The position numbers were made by a program, and so were the translations under genes. From Chthoniobacter flavus (GTDB lineage: Bacteria; Verrucomicrobiota; Verrucomicrobiia; Chthoniobacterales; JACTMZ01), in contig CAMDUL010000006.1 in the NCBI GenBank assembly GCA_945878135.1, forward strand, positions 1 to 64,000: 64,000 bases of DNA, written 5' to 3'. Position 1 is the first letter of the stretch; each line of letters begins with the position of its first letter. Under the pieces are notes generated by a model that was not told where the DNA came from, made no database searches, and saw only the letters and a list, made by a program, of their open reading frames with translations. Shown in pieces: positions 37,589 through 46,220 of the stretch.

Positions 37589-39081
37589 AGCGCTCCCCCC
37601 GAAATTTCCACGATTTCCTCGACCTCGCGCTCGCCGCCGCCTTCCGCCGCGGCGCCGTTGGCCACCGGGCCGCCGGAGGCCGGGAAAAGGACGAAACCGC
37701 GGTCCAGGCCTTGCGGCGGCAAGAGCGAACGCCATGTTTCCAAGCCGGGGAAAGGCGGTTCGGGTGCGGGCCACTCGCCCTGCCCCATGAGCGTGGCCTG
37801 CTCGTCCACGGCCATCGAACGGGCATCCTCGCCGGCTGCGGCCCAAGCCTCGAGTTGCACCCAGCCCGGCGGTTCGAATTCGAGGCGGTAGGGCGGAACC
37901 TCCTCGGCGAGGGACGCCGGGAGGAGTCCGCGCCAGCCGCGGACATCGGCGAAACCCGGTCGCACCAGGGAGCCGATGCCGGCGAGGGGCGAGAATTCCC
38001 AGCCGGCTTCGGCCAGCGAGGCCGCTTCGCCGCGGCGGAATTCGGCGAGCAACTTCGGGGGCGCCTTGGTCCGCGAGAGCTGCGCGAATCCGATGATCCC
38101 CTGCGCGATCGATTCCGCGAGGCGCTCGCGCCACTTTTCGTCGGTCATCAATTTCGCGTCGCGCGGATTGCTCATGAAGCCGCCCTCGACCAGCACGGCC
38201 GGGGTCGTGGCACGCCGCAACACGGCGAAGCGCGCGCGCTTCATCCCGCGGTCGAACATCGGCAGGCGCCCGAGCATCGCGTGGTAAATGGACGCGGCCA
38301 GCCCCTGGCTCGCGTGGTCCATGCGATGACCCGGCTCGGCGGAAAAACTGCGGCGCGTCAGGTAGGCGTCGTGGCTGTTCGGCGCCCCGCGCGGGGTGAG
38401 GGTGAAAATCTCGTAACCCGTCGCGGCGGAAACACGCTCGCCCGAGGCGTTGAAATGCATGCTGACAAAAATCGTGCCGGGATCCTCGCGCTGCAGTTGC
38501 GTGGCGATGGCCGGACGCTTCTCCAGCGGGATGAACTGGTCGCCTTGACGCGTGATGACCACCCGCAGTCCCGCCTCGCGCAGGTAAGGGCGCATGCGGC
38601 GGCAGATGTCGAGGTTGTAGTTTTTCTCGGCACCATAGCGGTTCACCGCCCCGCGGTCGTGACCCCCGTGGCCCGGATCGAGCACCACCGTGCGCACCGG
38701 CTTGAGATTCGGGATGCGCTCCGGACGCATCAGCGGATCCAGCGTCTTGGAAAGATCCATGCGCGACACGTAGAACCGGCCGCCGAAATAAATCACCGGG
38801 AAGGAGAGCCAGTGCTTGACCCCGTCGATGCGCGCCTCGCGCGAGCCGGCGCGGAAATCCATGCTGCGCTCGGCCGAGACGAGCGACACCGCACGGTCGC
38901 CTCGCGGACGGACCTGCAACTTGTAGAAGGCCGCGATTTGCGTGACCGGCAGGTAATCGCGCCCGCCGAGTTTGCGGATCTTCCAGGAGGAGGCCCCGGC
39001 CTCCACCGCGCCCAGCGCGAGGAGAACGAGCACGAGCCACCCGCAGAGGACGGGTTTTGCTTGGGCCGGGCTGGGCATCAT
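37585..39081 (-). CDS. N-acetylmuramoyl-L-alanine amidase (Amidase_3)
   Basis: The 498-residue exported enzyme has a signal peptide (LCGWLVLVLLALGAVEAGA), a copper-amine-oxidase-like N-terminal domain (YLPVTQIAAFYKLQVRPRG, FPVIYFGGRFYVSRMDL) and a zinc amidase domain: TVVLDPGHGGHDRGA (Zn His and Glu region), FVSMHFNAS (Zn His), NSHDAYL, and PAVLVEGGFMSNPRDA (catalytic Glu). These enzymes cut the bond between MurNAc and L-Ala during septum splitting or wall turnover. The last 150 residues form an unrelated acidic Pro/Glu-rich extension with no motif I recognise. It is coupled to the downstream glycosyltransferase. Confidence 0.93.
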   Translation of the reverse strand: MMPSPAQAKPVLCGWLVLVLLALGAVEAGASSWKIRKLGGRDYLPVTQIAAFYKLQVRPRGDRAVSLVSAERSMDFRAGSREARIDGVKHWLSFPVIYFGGRFYVSRMDLSKTLDPLMRPERIPNLKPVRTVVLDPGHGGHDRGAVNRYGAEKNYNLDICRRMRPYLREAGLRVVITRQGDQFIPLEKRPAIATQLQREDPGTIFVSMHFNASGERVSAATGYEIFTLTPRGAPNSHDAYLTRRSFSAEPGHRMDHASQGLAASIYHAMLGRLPMFDRGMKRARFAVLRRATTPAVLVEGGFMSNPRDAKLMTDEKWRERLAESIAQGIIGFAQLSRTKAPPKLLAEFRRGEAASLAEAGWEFSPLAGIGSLVRPGFADVRGWRGLLPASLAEEVPPYRLEFEPPGWVQLEAWAAAGEDARSMAVDEQATLMGQGEWPAPEPPFPGLETWRSLLPPQGLDRGFVLFPASGGPVANGAAAEGGGEREVEEIVEISGGAL

Positions 39082-39124
39082 GGGCGGCGCACCCTACCCG
39101 AACACCGCCGCGGCAACAACCCCG

Positions 39125-39862
39125 TTAGCCCTCGTCATCCTCCTCGTCGCGCGGCGGGGCCAACCGGCGGTATTCATCGATGACTTTGGCCGCCGTGTGG
39201 CCGAGGAGGGCGGCGACCCCGACGGTCAAGAGCAGTCCGCCGCCCCAAAGAAAGTATTCGGTCGGACCCGGCTCGGTCTCGCCCCGCAAAATACGAAGGC
39301 CCAACTGCCCCAGCGTGCCGAGGTAACAATAAAGGAAAATGCCCGGCAAACGCCCCAGCGCGACCCATTTCATACACTCCCAAAACCCCACCTTGGTGAT
39401 GCCGTAGAGATAGTTGAAAAGACTGGTCGGGAAAAGCGGGTTCAATTGGCTGTAGAAAATGATCCGCGGTCCATGCTTGGCAATGGCCCCGTCCAAGGCC
39501 GCCCAGCGCGGGTCGCGCAGAATGCGCTGGCGCACGAACTTCCGTCCGAGTTTGTGCCCGACGAAAAACGCCACCGCCGCGCCCAGCAGGTTGCCCGCCA
39601 GCACCAGCACCGTCCCCCACCACAAGCCGAAGAAAAATCCGCCCCCCAAGCTGAGAATCCCCCCCGGCAGAAACAACACCGTGGCCGCCATGACCAGCAA
39701 GGGGTAAATGACGATGCTGAGCGCCCCCCACCCGCGCACCACGTCCTCCGTTTCCTCCACCGCGCCGAGGAACGGGGCCGACCGCGCCACGTAAATCAGG
39801 GCGCCGACCACGAGCAGGGCCACCAGCGCCTGACCCAACGTCGCTTTCCACGCCGAGCGCAT
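39125..39862 (-). CDS. TVP38/TMEM64 (SNARE-associated/DedA-like) membrane protein
   Basis: The 245-residue integral membrane protein has about five hydrophobic segments and the VTT-domain landmarks FLPGGILSLGGGFFFGLWWGTVLVL, NLLGAAVAFFVGHKLGRKFV and the RxxPxxPTSLFNYLYG-like RIIFYSQLNPLFPTSLFNYL, with GRLPGIFLYCYLG. Homologues act as lipid scramblases or in envelope homeostasis. It begins 3 bp after the ABC permease stop, suggesting co-transcription with the exporter. The C-terminal tail is acidic (PPRDEEDDEG). Confidence 0.88.
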   Translation of the reverse strand: MRSAWKATLGQALVALLVVGALIYVARSAPFLGAVEETEDVVRGWGALSIVIYPLLVMAATVLFLPGGILSLGGGFFFGLWWGTVLVLAGNLLGAAVAFFVGHKLGRKFVRQRILRDPRWAALDGAIAKHGPRIIFYSQLNPLFPTSLFNYLYGITKVGFWECMKWVALGRLPGIFLYCYLGTLGQLGLRILRGETEPGPTEYFLWGGGLLLTVGVAALLGHTAAKVIDEYRRLAPPRDEEDDEG

Positions 39863-39865
39863 GAC

Positions 39866-40663
39866 TTACACCGTGCCCCGCCGGCGCCGCACCATCCAGA
39901 CGGAAAGGGCAAACATGACCGCGGCAAAAACCACCGACACGGCCAACGCCGGCCCGTAACCCGGCACCAAACCCATCGATGCGCCGTCGCCGTAGAACGC
40001 GCGTCGCACCGCCGCCGTGCCATAGGCCACCGGATTGACCGCCACCGCATAGCGCATCCAGGAATCCGCCGCCGCCGGAAACAGCGCGCCGGAAAGCAGC
40101 CAGAGCGGCATGATCAAGACATTCATGATCGCGGGAAAGACCTGCGTCGATTCCAGCGGCCAGGCCACGAGAAAACCGAGGCCGGTCAGCGCGAAGCCGA
40201 CCACGAACAACGCCGGCAACAAGCGCGCCAGCACCGCCGCGTCCAGCGGCACACCGGCCAGAGGCGCGGCCAGGCAGAAGAGCAAGGCCTGCCCGACCGC
40301 CAGCGTCGTCCCGCCGAGCAACTTCCCCAGCACGATCGCCTCCGGCGCGACCGGCGCGACAAGCACACCCTGGAGAAAACCCTCGCGGCGGTCCTCGATG
40401 ACCGAAATGGTCGAAAAGACCGCGGTGAAAAGCAGGATGAGCACCACCGTACCCGGGAAAAAGTAGGCCAAGTATGTCATATCCGCGGGCCAGCCCGGAA
40501 GACGGAACCCCGGACCCACCCCGGATCCGATCAGCACCCAGAAAACCAGCGGCGCGCCCAGCGCCCCGATGATCCGGTTTTTCTGGCGCAGAAAACGAAT
40601 CATGTCGCGTTGCCACAAGGCGAACACGGGCCCCCAAAAATGCGATCCCGCCACCGTGCTCAT
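39866..40663 (-). CDS. ABC-2 type transporter permease
   Basis: The 265-residue membrane protein has six hydrophobic segments and an ABC-2 permease layout: FALWQRDMIRFLRQKNRIIGAL at the start, VVLILLFTAVFSTISVIEDRREGFLQGVLVAPV with the conserved ExR-type E-D-R-R-E-G-F-L elbow, and a long C-terminal pair. It resembles DrrB/NodJ-type exporters that move lipids, polysaccharides or drugs outward. It overlaps the ATPase stop by four bases (ATGA), so the two form one transporter. Confidence 0.92.
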   Translation of the reverse strand: MSTVAGSHFWGPVFALWQRDMIRFLRQKNRIIGALGAPLVFWVLIGSGVGPGFRLPGWPADMTYLAYFFPGTVVLILLFTAVFSTISVIEDRREGFLQGVLVAPVAPEAIVLGKLLGGTTLAVGQALLFCLAAPLAGVPLDAAVLARLLPALFVVGFALTGLGFLVAWPLESTQVFPAIMNVLIMPLWLLSGALFPAAADSWMRYAVAVNPVAYGTAAVRRAFYGDGASMGLVPGYGPALAVSVVFAAVMFALSVWMVRRRRGTV

Positions 40664-41622
40664 CGGCGCTTCCTCCTCCCGCCGGCCTTTTCGAAGAACG
40701 GCTCGCCCAGCCGCTCGCCGGTCAGACGCACGAAGACGTCTTCCAGGGTGGGACGACCCGCGGTCACGGCAAGGATTTCCCCGGGGAACGCCTCGACAAT
40801 CCGCGCCACCTGCTCGTGCGCCCGCGGGACTTCCACCCGCACTGCCCCGTCATGCACCGAGGCCGCCCAACCGAACTCCGCCTGCACACGCCCGGCCAGC
40901 CGGTCCGGCTCGCGTCCGGTCAAGGTGAGCACATCCGCCCCGATCATCCCGCACAACGCCTCCGGGGTGTCGCAGGCCAGCAGCTTGCCCTGGTGCAAAA
41001 TGGCCGCCCGATCGCAACGCGCAGCTTCGTCCATCAAATGCGTGGTCAACACCACGGTCATGGCGGACTCCGCGCGCAACTGCCCGATGATGCTCCACAA
41101 ATCCACCCGCGCCACCGGATCGAGACCGGTCGAAGGTTCGTCCATCAAAAGCACACGCGGCCGCGGCAACAGGCTCTTGGCAATCTCGACCCGCCGCTGC
41201 AAACCGCCCGAAAGTGTTTTGACCCGCTCGGACCAGCGGTCGGCCACGCGCAAAGCTTCCGCGGTCTCCCGCATGCGCGCCTCGAGCGGCGCGCCGCGCA
41301 GACCGTAAAGATTGCCGCCATAGCGGAGGTTTTCCGCCACGGTCAAATGCGGGTCCAGGCTCGGGGATTGAAAGACCACCCCGAGGCAGGAGCGCACCGC
41401 CGGCGCCTCCCGCTCCACATCATGGCTGCAAATCCGCGCCGCACCGCCGCTCGGAGCCAACATGGTGGAGAGAATCCGGAAAAGCGTGGTTTTTCCGCCG
41501 CCATTCGGACCGAGCAGCCCGAAAACTTCGCCCTCGCGAACGGCAAAACTCACATCGTCCAAAGCCACGCGTGCGCCGAAGACCCGCCGCAGCCGGTCGG
41601 TTTCCACCGGATACACGGTCAC
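40660..41622 (-). CDS. ABC transporter ATP-binding protein (DrrA-like)
   Basis: The 320-residue ATPase has Walker A GLLGPNGGGKTTLF, Q-loop VFQSPSLDPHLTV, the signature LSGGLQRRVEIAKSL, Walker B VLLMDEPSTGLDP and H-loop LTTHLMDEAARCD, then a C-terminal domain ending in GRPTLEDVFVRLTGE, typical of DrrA-type subunits that pair with ABC-2 permeases. The GTG at 41622 is chosen because it overlaps the stop of a small upstream membrane ORF (GTGA); a second GTG lies two codons in. It powers the permease encoded next. Confidence 0.92.
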   Translation of the reverse strand: MTVYPVETDRLRRVFGARVALDDVSFAVREGEVFGLLGPNGGGKTTLFRILSTMLAPSGGAARICSHDVEREAPAVRSCLGVVFQSPSLDPHLTVAENLRYGGNLYGLRGAPLEARMRETAEALRVADRWSERVKTLSGGLQRRVEIAKSLLPRPRVLLMDEPSTGLDPVARVDLWSIIGQLRAESAMTVVLTTHLMDEAARCDRAAILHQGKLLACDTPEALCGMIGADVLTLTGREPDRLAGRVQAEFGWAASVHDGAVRVEVPRAHEQVARIVEAFPGEILAVTAGRPTLEDVFVRLTGERLGEPFFEKAGGRRKRR

Positions 41623-41804
41623 GAGTCGGACGGTGCCTCCGCTGCGGGAACCGCCGGGACCGGCACGACGCGCACTTCGACGGACGGGGCAACGCCGCGC
41701 CACCACGACACGCCGTAGCCGGCGATGAGCAGGGCCGCGCAGGCCAGCAAAACACCGGCACCCGGAAGGGAAACCGCATCAGATGGTCCGTCACTGCCTT
41801 GCAT
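41619..41804 (-). CDS. Small single-pass membrane protein, unknown
   Basis: This 61-residue ORF has a short polar N-terminus (MQGSDGPSDAVS), one membrane helix (LPGAGVLLACAALLIAGYGV) and a Val/Pro/Ala-rich exterior tail (VEVRVVPVPAVPAAEAP). Its stop codon overlaps the GTG of the ABC ATPase by four bases, the same coupling used across this genome, which supports it being real. It could be an accessory subunit of the exporter. ATG 41804 is the closest start; a longer frame to 42008 is antisense to metF. Confidence 0.6.
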   Translation of the reverse strand: MQGSDGPSDAVSLPGAGVLLACAALLIAGYGVSWWRGVAPSVEVRVVPVPAVPAAEAPSDS

Positions 41805-41898
41805 CGGCCAAGCATCCTGCCGCGGTCCGAGGCTTGGCAACGCAATTTTCCCCTTGGGCACACCGCCCCGCACGTGCACCATCGCCTGTTCTCCCGCC

Positions 41899-42786
41899 AT
41901 GCCCGCCGACCGCCCCATCACCGAGCTTCTCGCCGAAAAACGCCCCCTGCTTTCCGTCGAATTTTTCCCCCCGAAAAACGACGAAGGCGGCGCGCAGCTG
42001 CTCCGCACCGCGGAAGCCCTGCGCCCCTACCGTCCGGACTTCGTCTCGATCACCTACGGCGCGGGCGGCACCACCCGGGAACGCACCTTCCAATACGCCC
42101 GGATCCTGCGCGAAGAATTCGGCTGGCTCGTCATGCCCCACCTCACCTGCGTCGGGTCGACCAAGTCCGAACTGCTCGACATCGTCGCCGGCTACCACGC
42201 CGACGGCATCCGCAACATCATGGCCCTGCGCGGCGATCCGCCCAAAGGGGAGAGCGAATTCGTCCCCTGCCCGGACGGACTCCGTTACGCCAGCGACCTC
42301 GTCGCGCTGATCCGCGGGAGTTTCCCCGACATCTGCCTCGGCGCCGGCGCTTACCCGGAAAAGCATCCCGAGGCCGCATCGATGGAGGAAGACCTGCGTC
42401 ATCTCAAAATCAAAGCCGAGGCCGGCGCCGCTTTCCTCACCACGCAACTCTTCTTCGACAACGAGCAATACTTCAAATTCCTCGCCGCCTGCCAGGCCCA
42501 CGGCATCGATCTGCCGGTCCTGCCCGGTCTCCTCCCCGCCCTCTCGCTCGCGCAGGTGCAACGCTTCGGGCCGATGTGCGGCTCGTCGTTGCCGACCGCC
42601 CTCGTCGAGCAATTGCAGGTCGTCGACGACAACCCGCGCGCCGCCGAGGCGGTCGGCGTCACCTGGGCCTACCACCAGATCCGCGAACTCCTCCGCCACG
42701 GCGCGCCCGGCGTGCACCTTTACATTTTGAACCGCTCCGGCGCCGCCATCACCCTGGCCCGCTCGCTCGAGCGCGCGGCCGCCTGA
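41899..42786 (+). CDS. metF: Methylenetetrahydrofolate reductase
   Basis: MetF reduces 5,10-methylene-THF to 5-methyl-THF with FAD, supplying methionine synthesis. The 295-residue protein shows LLSVEFFPPKNDEGGAQLL (catalytic Glu), DFVSITYGAGGTTRERT, MPHLTCVGSTKSEL, NIMALRGDPPKG, AGAAFLTTQLFFDNEQYFKF and LPGLLPALSLAQVQRF. Start ATG 41899 matches the family N-terminus. It is 8 bp upstream of zwf on the same strand; both concern one-carbon or NADPH supply. Confidence 0.96.
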   Translation: MPADRPITELLAEKRPLLSVEFFPPKNDEGGAQLLRTAEALRPYRPDFVSITYGAGGTTRERTFQYARILREEFGWLVMPHLTCVGSTKSELLDIVAGYHADGIRNIMALRGDPPKGESEFVPCPDGLRYASDLVALIRGSFPDICLGAGAYPEKHPEAASMEEDLRHLKIKAEAGAAFLTTQLFFDNEQYFKFLAACQAHGIDLPVLPGLLPALSLAQVQRFGPMCGSSLPTALVEQLQVVDDNPRAAEAVGVTWAYHQIRELLRHGAPGVHLYILNRSGAAITLARSLERAAA

Positions 42787-42794
42787 TTCCCTTC

Positions 42795-44327
42795 ATGTCC
42801 GAAGCCGTTGCCAACCCGCTCCGCGTCAATCTGGTCAACCGCCCCGTGCCCGACCCCTGCGTCGTCGTCATCTTCGGCGCGACCGGCGATCTCACCCGGC
42901 GCAAACTCATCCCCGCGCTCTACAATCTTGCCGCGGACGGCAACCTGCCCTCCTCGCTGGCCGTCGTTTGCTTCGCCCGCCGCGACAAAACGAGTGAAAG
43001 TTTCCGCGAGGAACTGGGCGAAGCGGCGCGCAAATATTCGCGGCGGCCGGTCAACGACGAACTCTGGTCACGCTTCGCGGCCAACATCTTCTACCACCGC
43101 AGCAGCTTCGATCAGGCCGACGGCTACACGTCGCTCGGAAACGAACTCGACGCCATCGACGAACGGCTCGGCACGCGGGGCAACCGGCTCTTCTACCTCG
43201 CCTCGTCGCCGACCGAATTCGACGTCATCCTCGAGAACCTCCGGGCCAGCGGCCTGAGCCACGCCAAACCCGGCGCCTGGTCGCGCCTCATCGTGGAGAA
43301 ACCTTTCGGCACCGACCTGCCCAGCGCCCACCGCCTCAACGACGCCGTCGCCGCCGCCTTCCCCGAGAGCGACACCTTCCGCATCGACCACTACCTCGGC
43401 AAGGAAACCGCGCAGAACATCATGGTCCTGCGCTTCGCCAACACGGTCTTCGAGGCGCTGTGGAACCGCCGCTACGTCGACAACGTGCAGATCACCGCGA
43501 GCGAACCGCTCGGCGTCGAATCGCGCGCGGGCTACTACGAACACTCCGGCGCCCTGCGCGACATGGTGCAGAACCATCTGCTCCAACTCCTCTGCCTCAC
43601 CGCGATGGAGCCGCCCATCGACCTCGGGGCCGACGCCGTGCGCAACGAGAAAGTGAAAGTCCTGCAGGCCCTGCGCCCGCTGACCGGCGAAGCCGTGGCG
43701 CGCAATGTCATCCGCGCGCAATACACCGCGGGCTTCATCAACGGCCGGGAAGTTCCCGGCTACCGGCAGGAGCCCGGCGTCGCGCCGGAATCGCTGACCG
43801 AAACCTACGTCGCCCTGCGCTTGCACATCGACAACTGGCGCTGGGCCGGCGTCCCGTTTTTCATGCGCGTGGGCAAACGCCTGCCCAAATCCGGCACCGA
43901 GATCGCCATCCAGTTCCGCGGCACCCCGCCCGTCCTCTTCAACCGCGAGAGCAAATTGCAGGACCCCAACGTCCTCGTCATCCGCATCCAGCCCGACGAG
44001 GGAATCTCGTTCCGCATGGCCGCCAAAATGCCCGGCGCCATGCTGCAGCTCGAACCGGTGAAGATGGATTTCCATTACGGCACATCCTTCGGCAAAGCCA
44101 CGCCGGAAGCCTACGAGCGCCTCCTTCTCGACGCCATGAGCGGCGACGCCACGCTCTTCGCGCGCCGCGACGAGGTCGAACACGCCTGGCGGTTCATCGA
44201 CGACATCCGGGCCGCCTGGCACGACGGCGCCGCTCCCCGGCTCGATTTCTACCCCGCCGGATCGTGGGGTCCGCGCGAGGCGGACGAACTGCTCGCCCAG
44301 GACCACGCCGTGTGGCGCCGGTTGTGA
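42795..44327 (+). CDS. zwf: Glucose-6-phosphate 1-dehydrogenase
   Basis: Zwf oxidises glucose-6-phosphate to 6-phosphogluconolactone with NADP, the entry to the oxidative pentose phosphate pathway. The 510-residue protein has the nucleotide loop VVIFGATGDLTRRKLIPALYN, LIVEKPFGTDL and the active-site RIDHYLGKETAQN, then the substrate domain (YVDNVQITASEPLGVESRAGYY). opcA follows after one base, as in cyanobacteria and actinobacteria, so the enzyme is probably activated by OpcA. Confidence 0.97.
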   Translation: MSEAVANPLRVNLVNRPVPDPCVVVIFGATGDLTRRKLIPALYNLAADGNLPSSLAVVCFARRDKTSESFREELGEAARKYSRRPVNDELWSRFAANIFYHRSSFDQADGYTSLGNELDAIDERLGTRGNRLFYLASSPTEFDVILENLRASGLSHAKPGAWSRLIVEKPFGTDLPSAHRLNDAVAAAFPESDTFRIDHYLGKETAQNIMVLRFANTVFEALWNRRYVDNVQITASEPLGVESRAGYYEHSGALRDMVQNHLLQLLCLTAMEPPIDLGADAVRNEKVKVLQALRPLTGEAVARNVIRAQYTAGFINGREVPGYRQEPGVAPESLTETYVALRLHIDNWRWAGVPFFMRVGKRLPKSGTEIAIQFRGTPPVLFNRESKLQDPNVLVIRIQPDEGISFRMAAKMPGAMLQLEPVKMDFHYGTSFGKATPEAYERLLLDAMSGDATLFARRDEVEHAWRFIDDIRAAWHDGAAPRLDFYPAGSWGPREADELLAQDHAVWRRL

Positions 44328-44328
44328 G

Positions 44329-45387
44329 ATGACCGCCGCGCCCGCCATCTCCCCCGGTCTTCCCGTGGAAGTCGGCGACATCGACCGGCAACTGGGATTG
44401 CTCTGGGAAAACTCCGATGCGGCCAAAGTCCGCGCGTCACTCGTCAACCTGGTCATCTACAGCGAAGCGGCCGACGCCATCGCGGCCAACACCCCGCTGC
44501 TCTCCGCGATCGCCGCCGACCACGCCTTCCGCGCACTGCTCGTGCAAGGACAGCCGGACGCCGGAAAATCCGGCGTCCACGCCTGGATCACCGCCCACTG
44601 CCATCTGCGTGAAGCGGGCAAAAAAGAAATCTGTTCCGAACAACTCACGTTCCAGCTCGACGGACCCGCCGCCGGACGCCTGCCCAGCATCGTCTTCTCC
44701 CACCTCGACACCGACCTGCCGCTTTACCTCTGGTGGCAGGGCGACCTGCATCCCGACCCGGATCCGGAACTCTGGCGCTGGGTCGACCGGCTCATCATCG
44801 ACAGCCACTCGTGGTCCGCTCCCGCCAGGCAGTTCCGCATCCTGCAGGAAGTCCAGTCGCTTTCCCGTCCGCGCTCCGCCCTCTGCGACCTCAACTGGAC
44901 ACGACTCTTCCACCTGCGCTACGCCGTGGCCCAGATCTTCGACTTGCCCGCCGCGCTGGAGCGCCTCGGCCGCCTCGACCACGTCGACATCGCGCACGCC
45001 CCGGGCCACCGGCTCACCGCGCTGCAACTTCTCGGCTGGCTGGCCAGCCGCCTCGGATGGCATCTCGACCACGGCGGGGACGGTCCCGTTTTCCGCCGCC
45101 GCGACGGCGGGCACGTCGTCTCCCGTTTGCACGAGGAACGCGACGCGTCCGCCTGCGTCCCCTCCGTGCGCCTCGGTCTGGGCGACGCCTCCGCTTCGGT
45201 GCGGCGCGAGGAAAATGCGGACTACTACCTCGCGGAATTCACCGCTCCGGATCGTGCGCCATTCGCACAGATGCTCCCGGCCGGACGCGAAAAAACATCC
45301 GACATTTTGCTCTCCGAGTTGAGCCGGATCAGCCGCCACCCTCTGTTCTGGCCGTCCATCCGCGCGATCGAGCCCCTTCTTTCCTAG
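44329..45387 (+). CDS. opcA: Glucose-6-phosphate dehydrogenase assembly protein OpcA
   Basis: OpcA binds and activates Zwf; in cyanobacteria it mediates redox control of the dehydrogenase. The 352-residue protein matches the family in layout: an N-terminal segment RASLVNLVIYSEA, the central LPLYLWWQGDLHPDPDPELWRWVDRLIIDS (the P-x-x-L/V-W-W hallmark) and CDLNWTRLFHLRYAVAQIFD, followed by a C-terminal beta-rich region. The gene is directly after zwf (one base between stop and start). Annotation rests on these motifs plus context. Confidence 0.88.
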   Translation: MTAAPAISPGLPVEVGDIDRQLGLLWENSDAAKVRASLVNLVIYSEAADAIAANTPLLSAIAADHAFRALLVQGQPDAGKSGVHAWITAHCHLREAGKKEICSEQLTFQLDGPAAGRLPSIVFSHLDTDLPLYLWWQGDLHPDPDPELWRWVDRLIIDSHSWSAPARQFRILQEVQSLSRPRSALCDLNWTRLFHLRYAVAQIFDLPAALERLGRLDHVDIAHAPGHRLTALQLLGWLASRLGWHLDHGGDGPVFRRRDGGHVVSRLHEERDASACVPSVRLGLGDASASVRREENADYYLAEFTAPDRAPFAQMLPAGREKTSDILLSELSRISRHPLFWPSIRAIEPLLS

Positions 45388-45443
45388 ATCCGGCGCCGCC
45401 ACGCTTGCCAGCCCGCCGCCGGACCTGCAAACTGGAGGGCTTT

Positions 45444-46208
45444 ATGCGCAAAAAGATCATCGCGGCGAACTGGAAAATGAACATGACCTCCGCCGAGGCC
45501 GCCTCGTTCATGGAGGACCTCAAGCTGGAGCTCAAAAAATTCGACGGCGCGGAAATCGTCATCATCCCGCCCTTCACCGCCCTCCCGCGCCTCAGCGAGA
45601 TCATTTCGGGGACCTCCAGCGTCACCCTCGGAGCGCAGAACATGTGGCACGAAACTTCCGGGGCCTTCACCGGGGAGGTCAGCGCCGCCATGCTGCGCGA
45701 ATTTTTCACGCGCTATGTCGTTCTCGGACACAGCGAACGCCGCACCATCTTCGGGGAGACCGACGAATTGGTGAACAAAAAGGTCAAAGCCGCCCATGCC
45801 GCCAGCCTGCGCCCCATTCTCTGCGTGGGGGAAACCCTCGAAGAACGCGATGCCAACCGCCACCACGAAGTCCTGGCCCAACAGCTCAAAGGCAGCCTGG
45901 CCGGACTCGACGCCGACCAGATGCTCGACACGGTCATCGCTTACGAACCCGTCTGGGCCATCGGCACAGGCCGGACCGCCACCCCCGAGCAGGCCCAGGA
46001 AGCCCACGCCTTCGTCCGCCGGACGCTGGGCGAAATGTTCGACCCGGCCACCGCGGCCAAAGTCCGCATCCAATACGGCGGCAGCGTGAAACCCGACAAC
46101 GCCAAGGAACTCCTGCACCAACCGGATATCGACGGCGCGCTGGTCGGGGGGGCCAGCCTCGACCCCCGCAGCTTCGCCAAAATCGTCAAAGCCGCCGCGC
46201 GGTCCTGA
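45444..46208 (+). CDS. tpiA: Triosephosphate isomerase
   Basis: TpiA interconverts dihydroxyacetone phosphate and glyceraldehyde 3-phosphate. The 254-residue TIM barrel shows AANWKMNMT (N and K catalytic), VLGHSERR (catalytic His), VIAYEPVWAIGTG (catalytic Glu), IQYGGSVKPDN and GALVGGASLDP. A GGAGGG ribosome-binding site precedes the ATG at 45444. It is 56 bp after opcA on the same strand and convergent with the GT9 gene, 12 bp away. Confidence 0.98.
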   Translation: MRKKIIAANWKMNMTSAEAASFMEDLKLELKKFDGAEIVIIPPFTALPRLSEIISGTSSVTLGAQNMWHETSGAFTGEVSAAMLREFFTRYVVLGHSERRTIFGETDELVNKKVKAAHAASLRPILCVGETLEERDANRHHEVLAQQLKGSLAGLDADQMLDTVIAYEPVWAIGTGRTATPEQAQEAHAFVRRTLGEMFDPATAAKVRIQYGGSVKPDNAKELLHQPDIDGALVGGASLDPRSFAKIVKAAARS

Positions 46209-46220
46209 CCGCTCCGGCGC

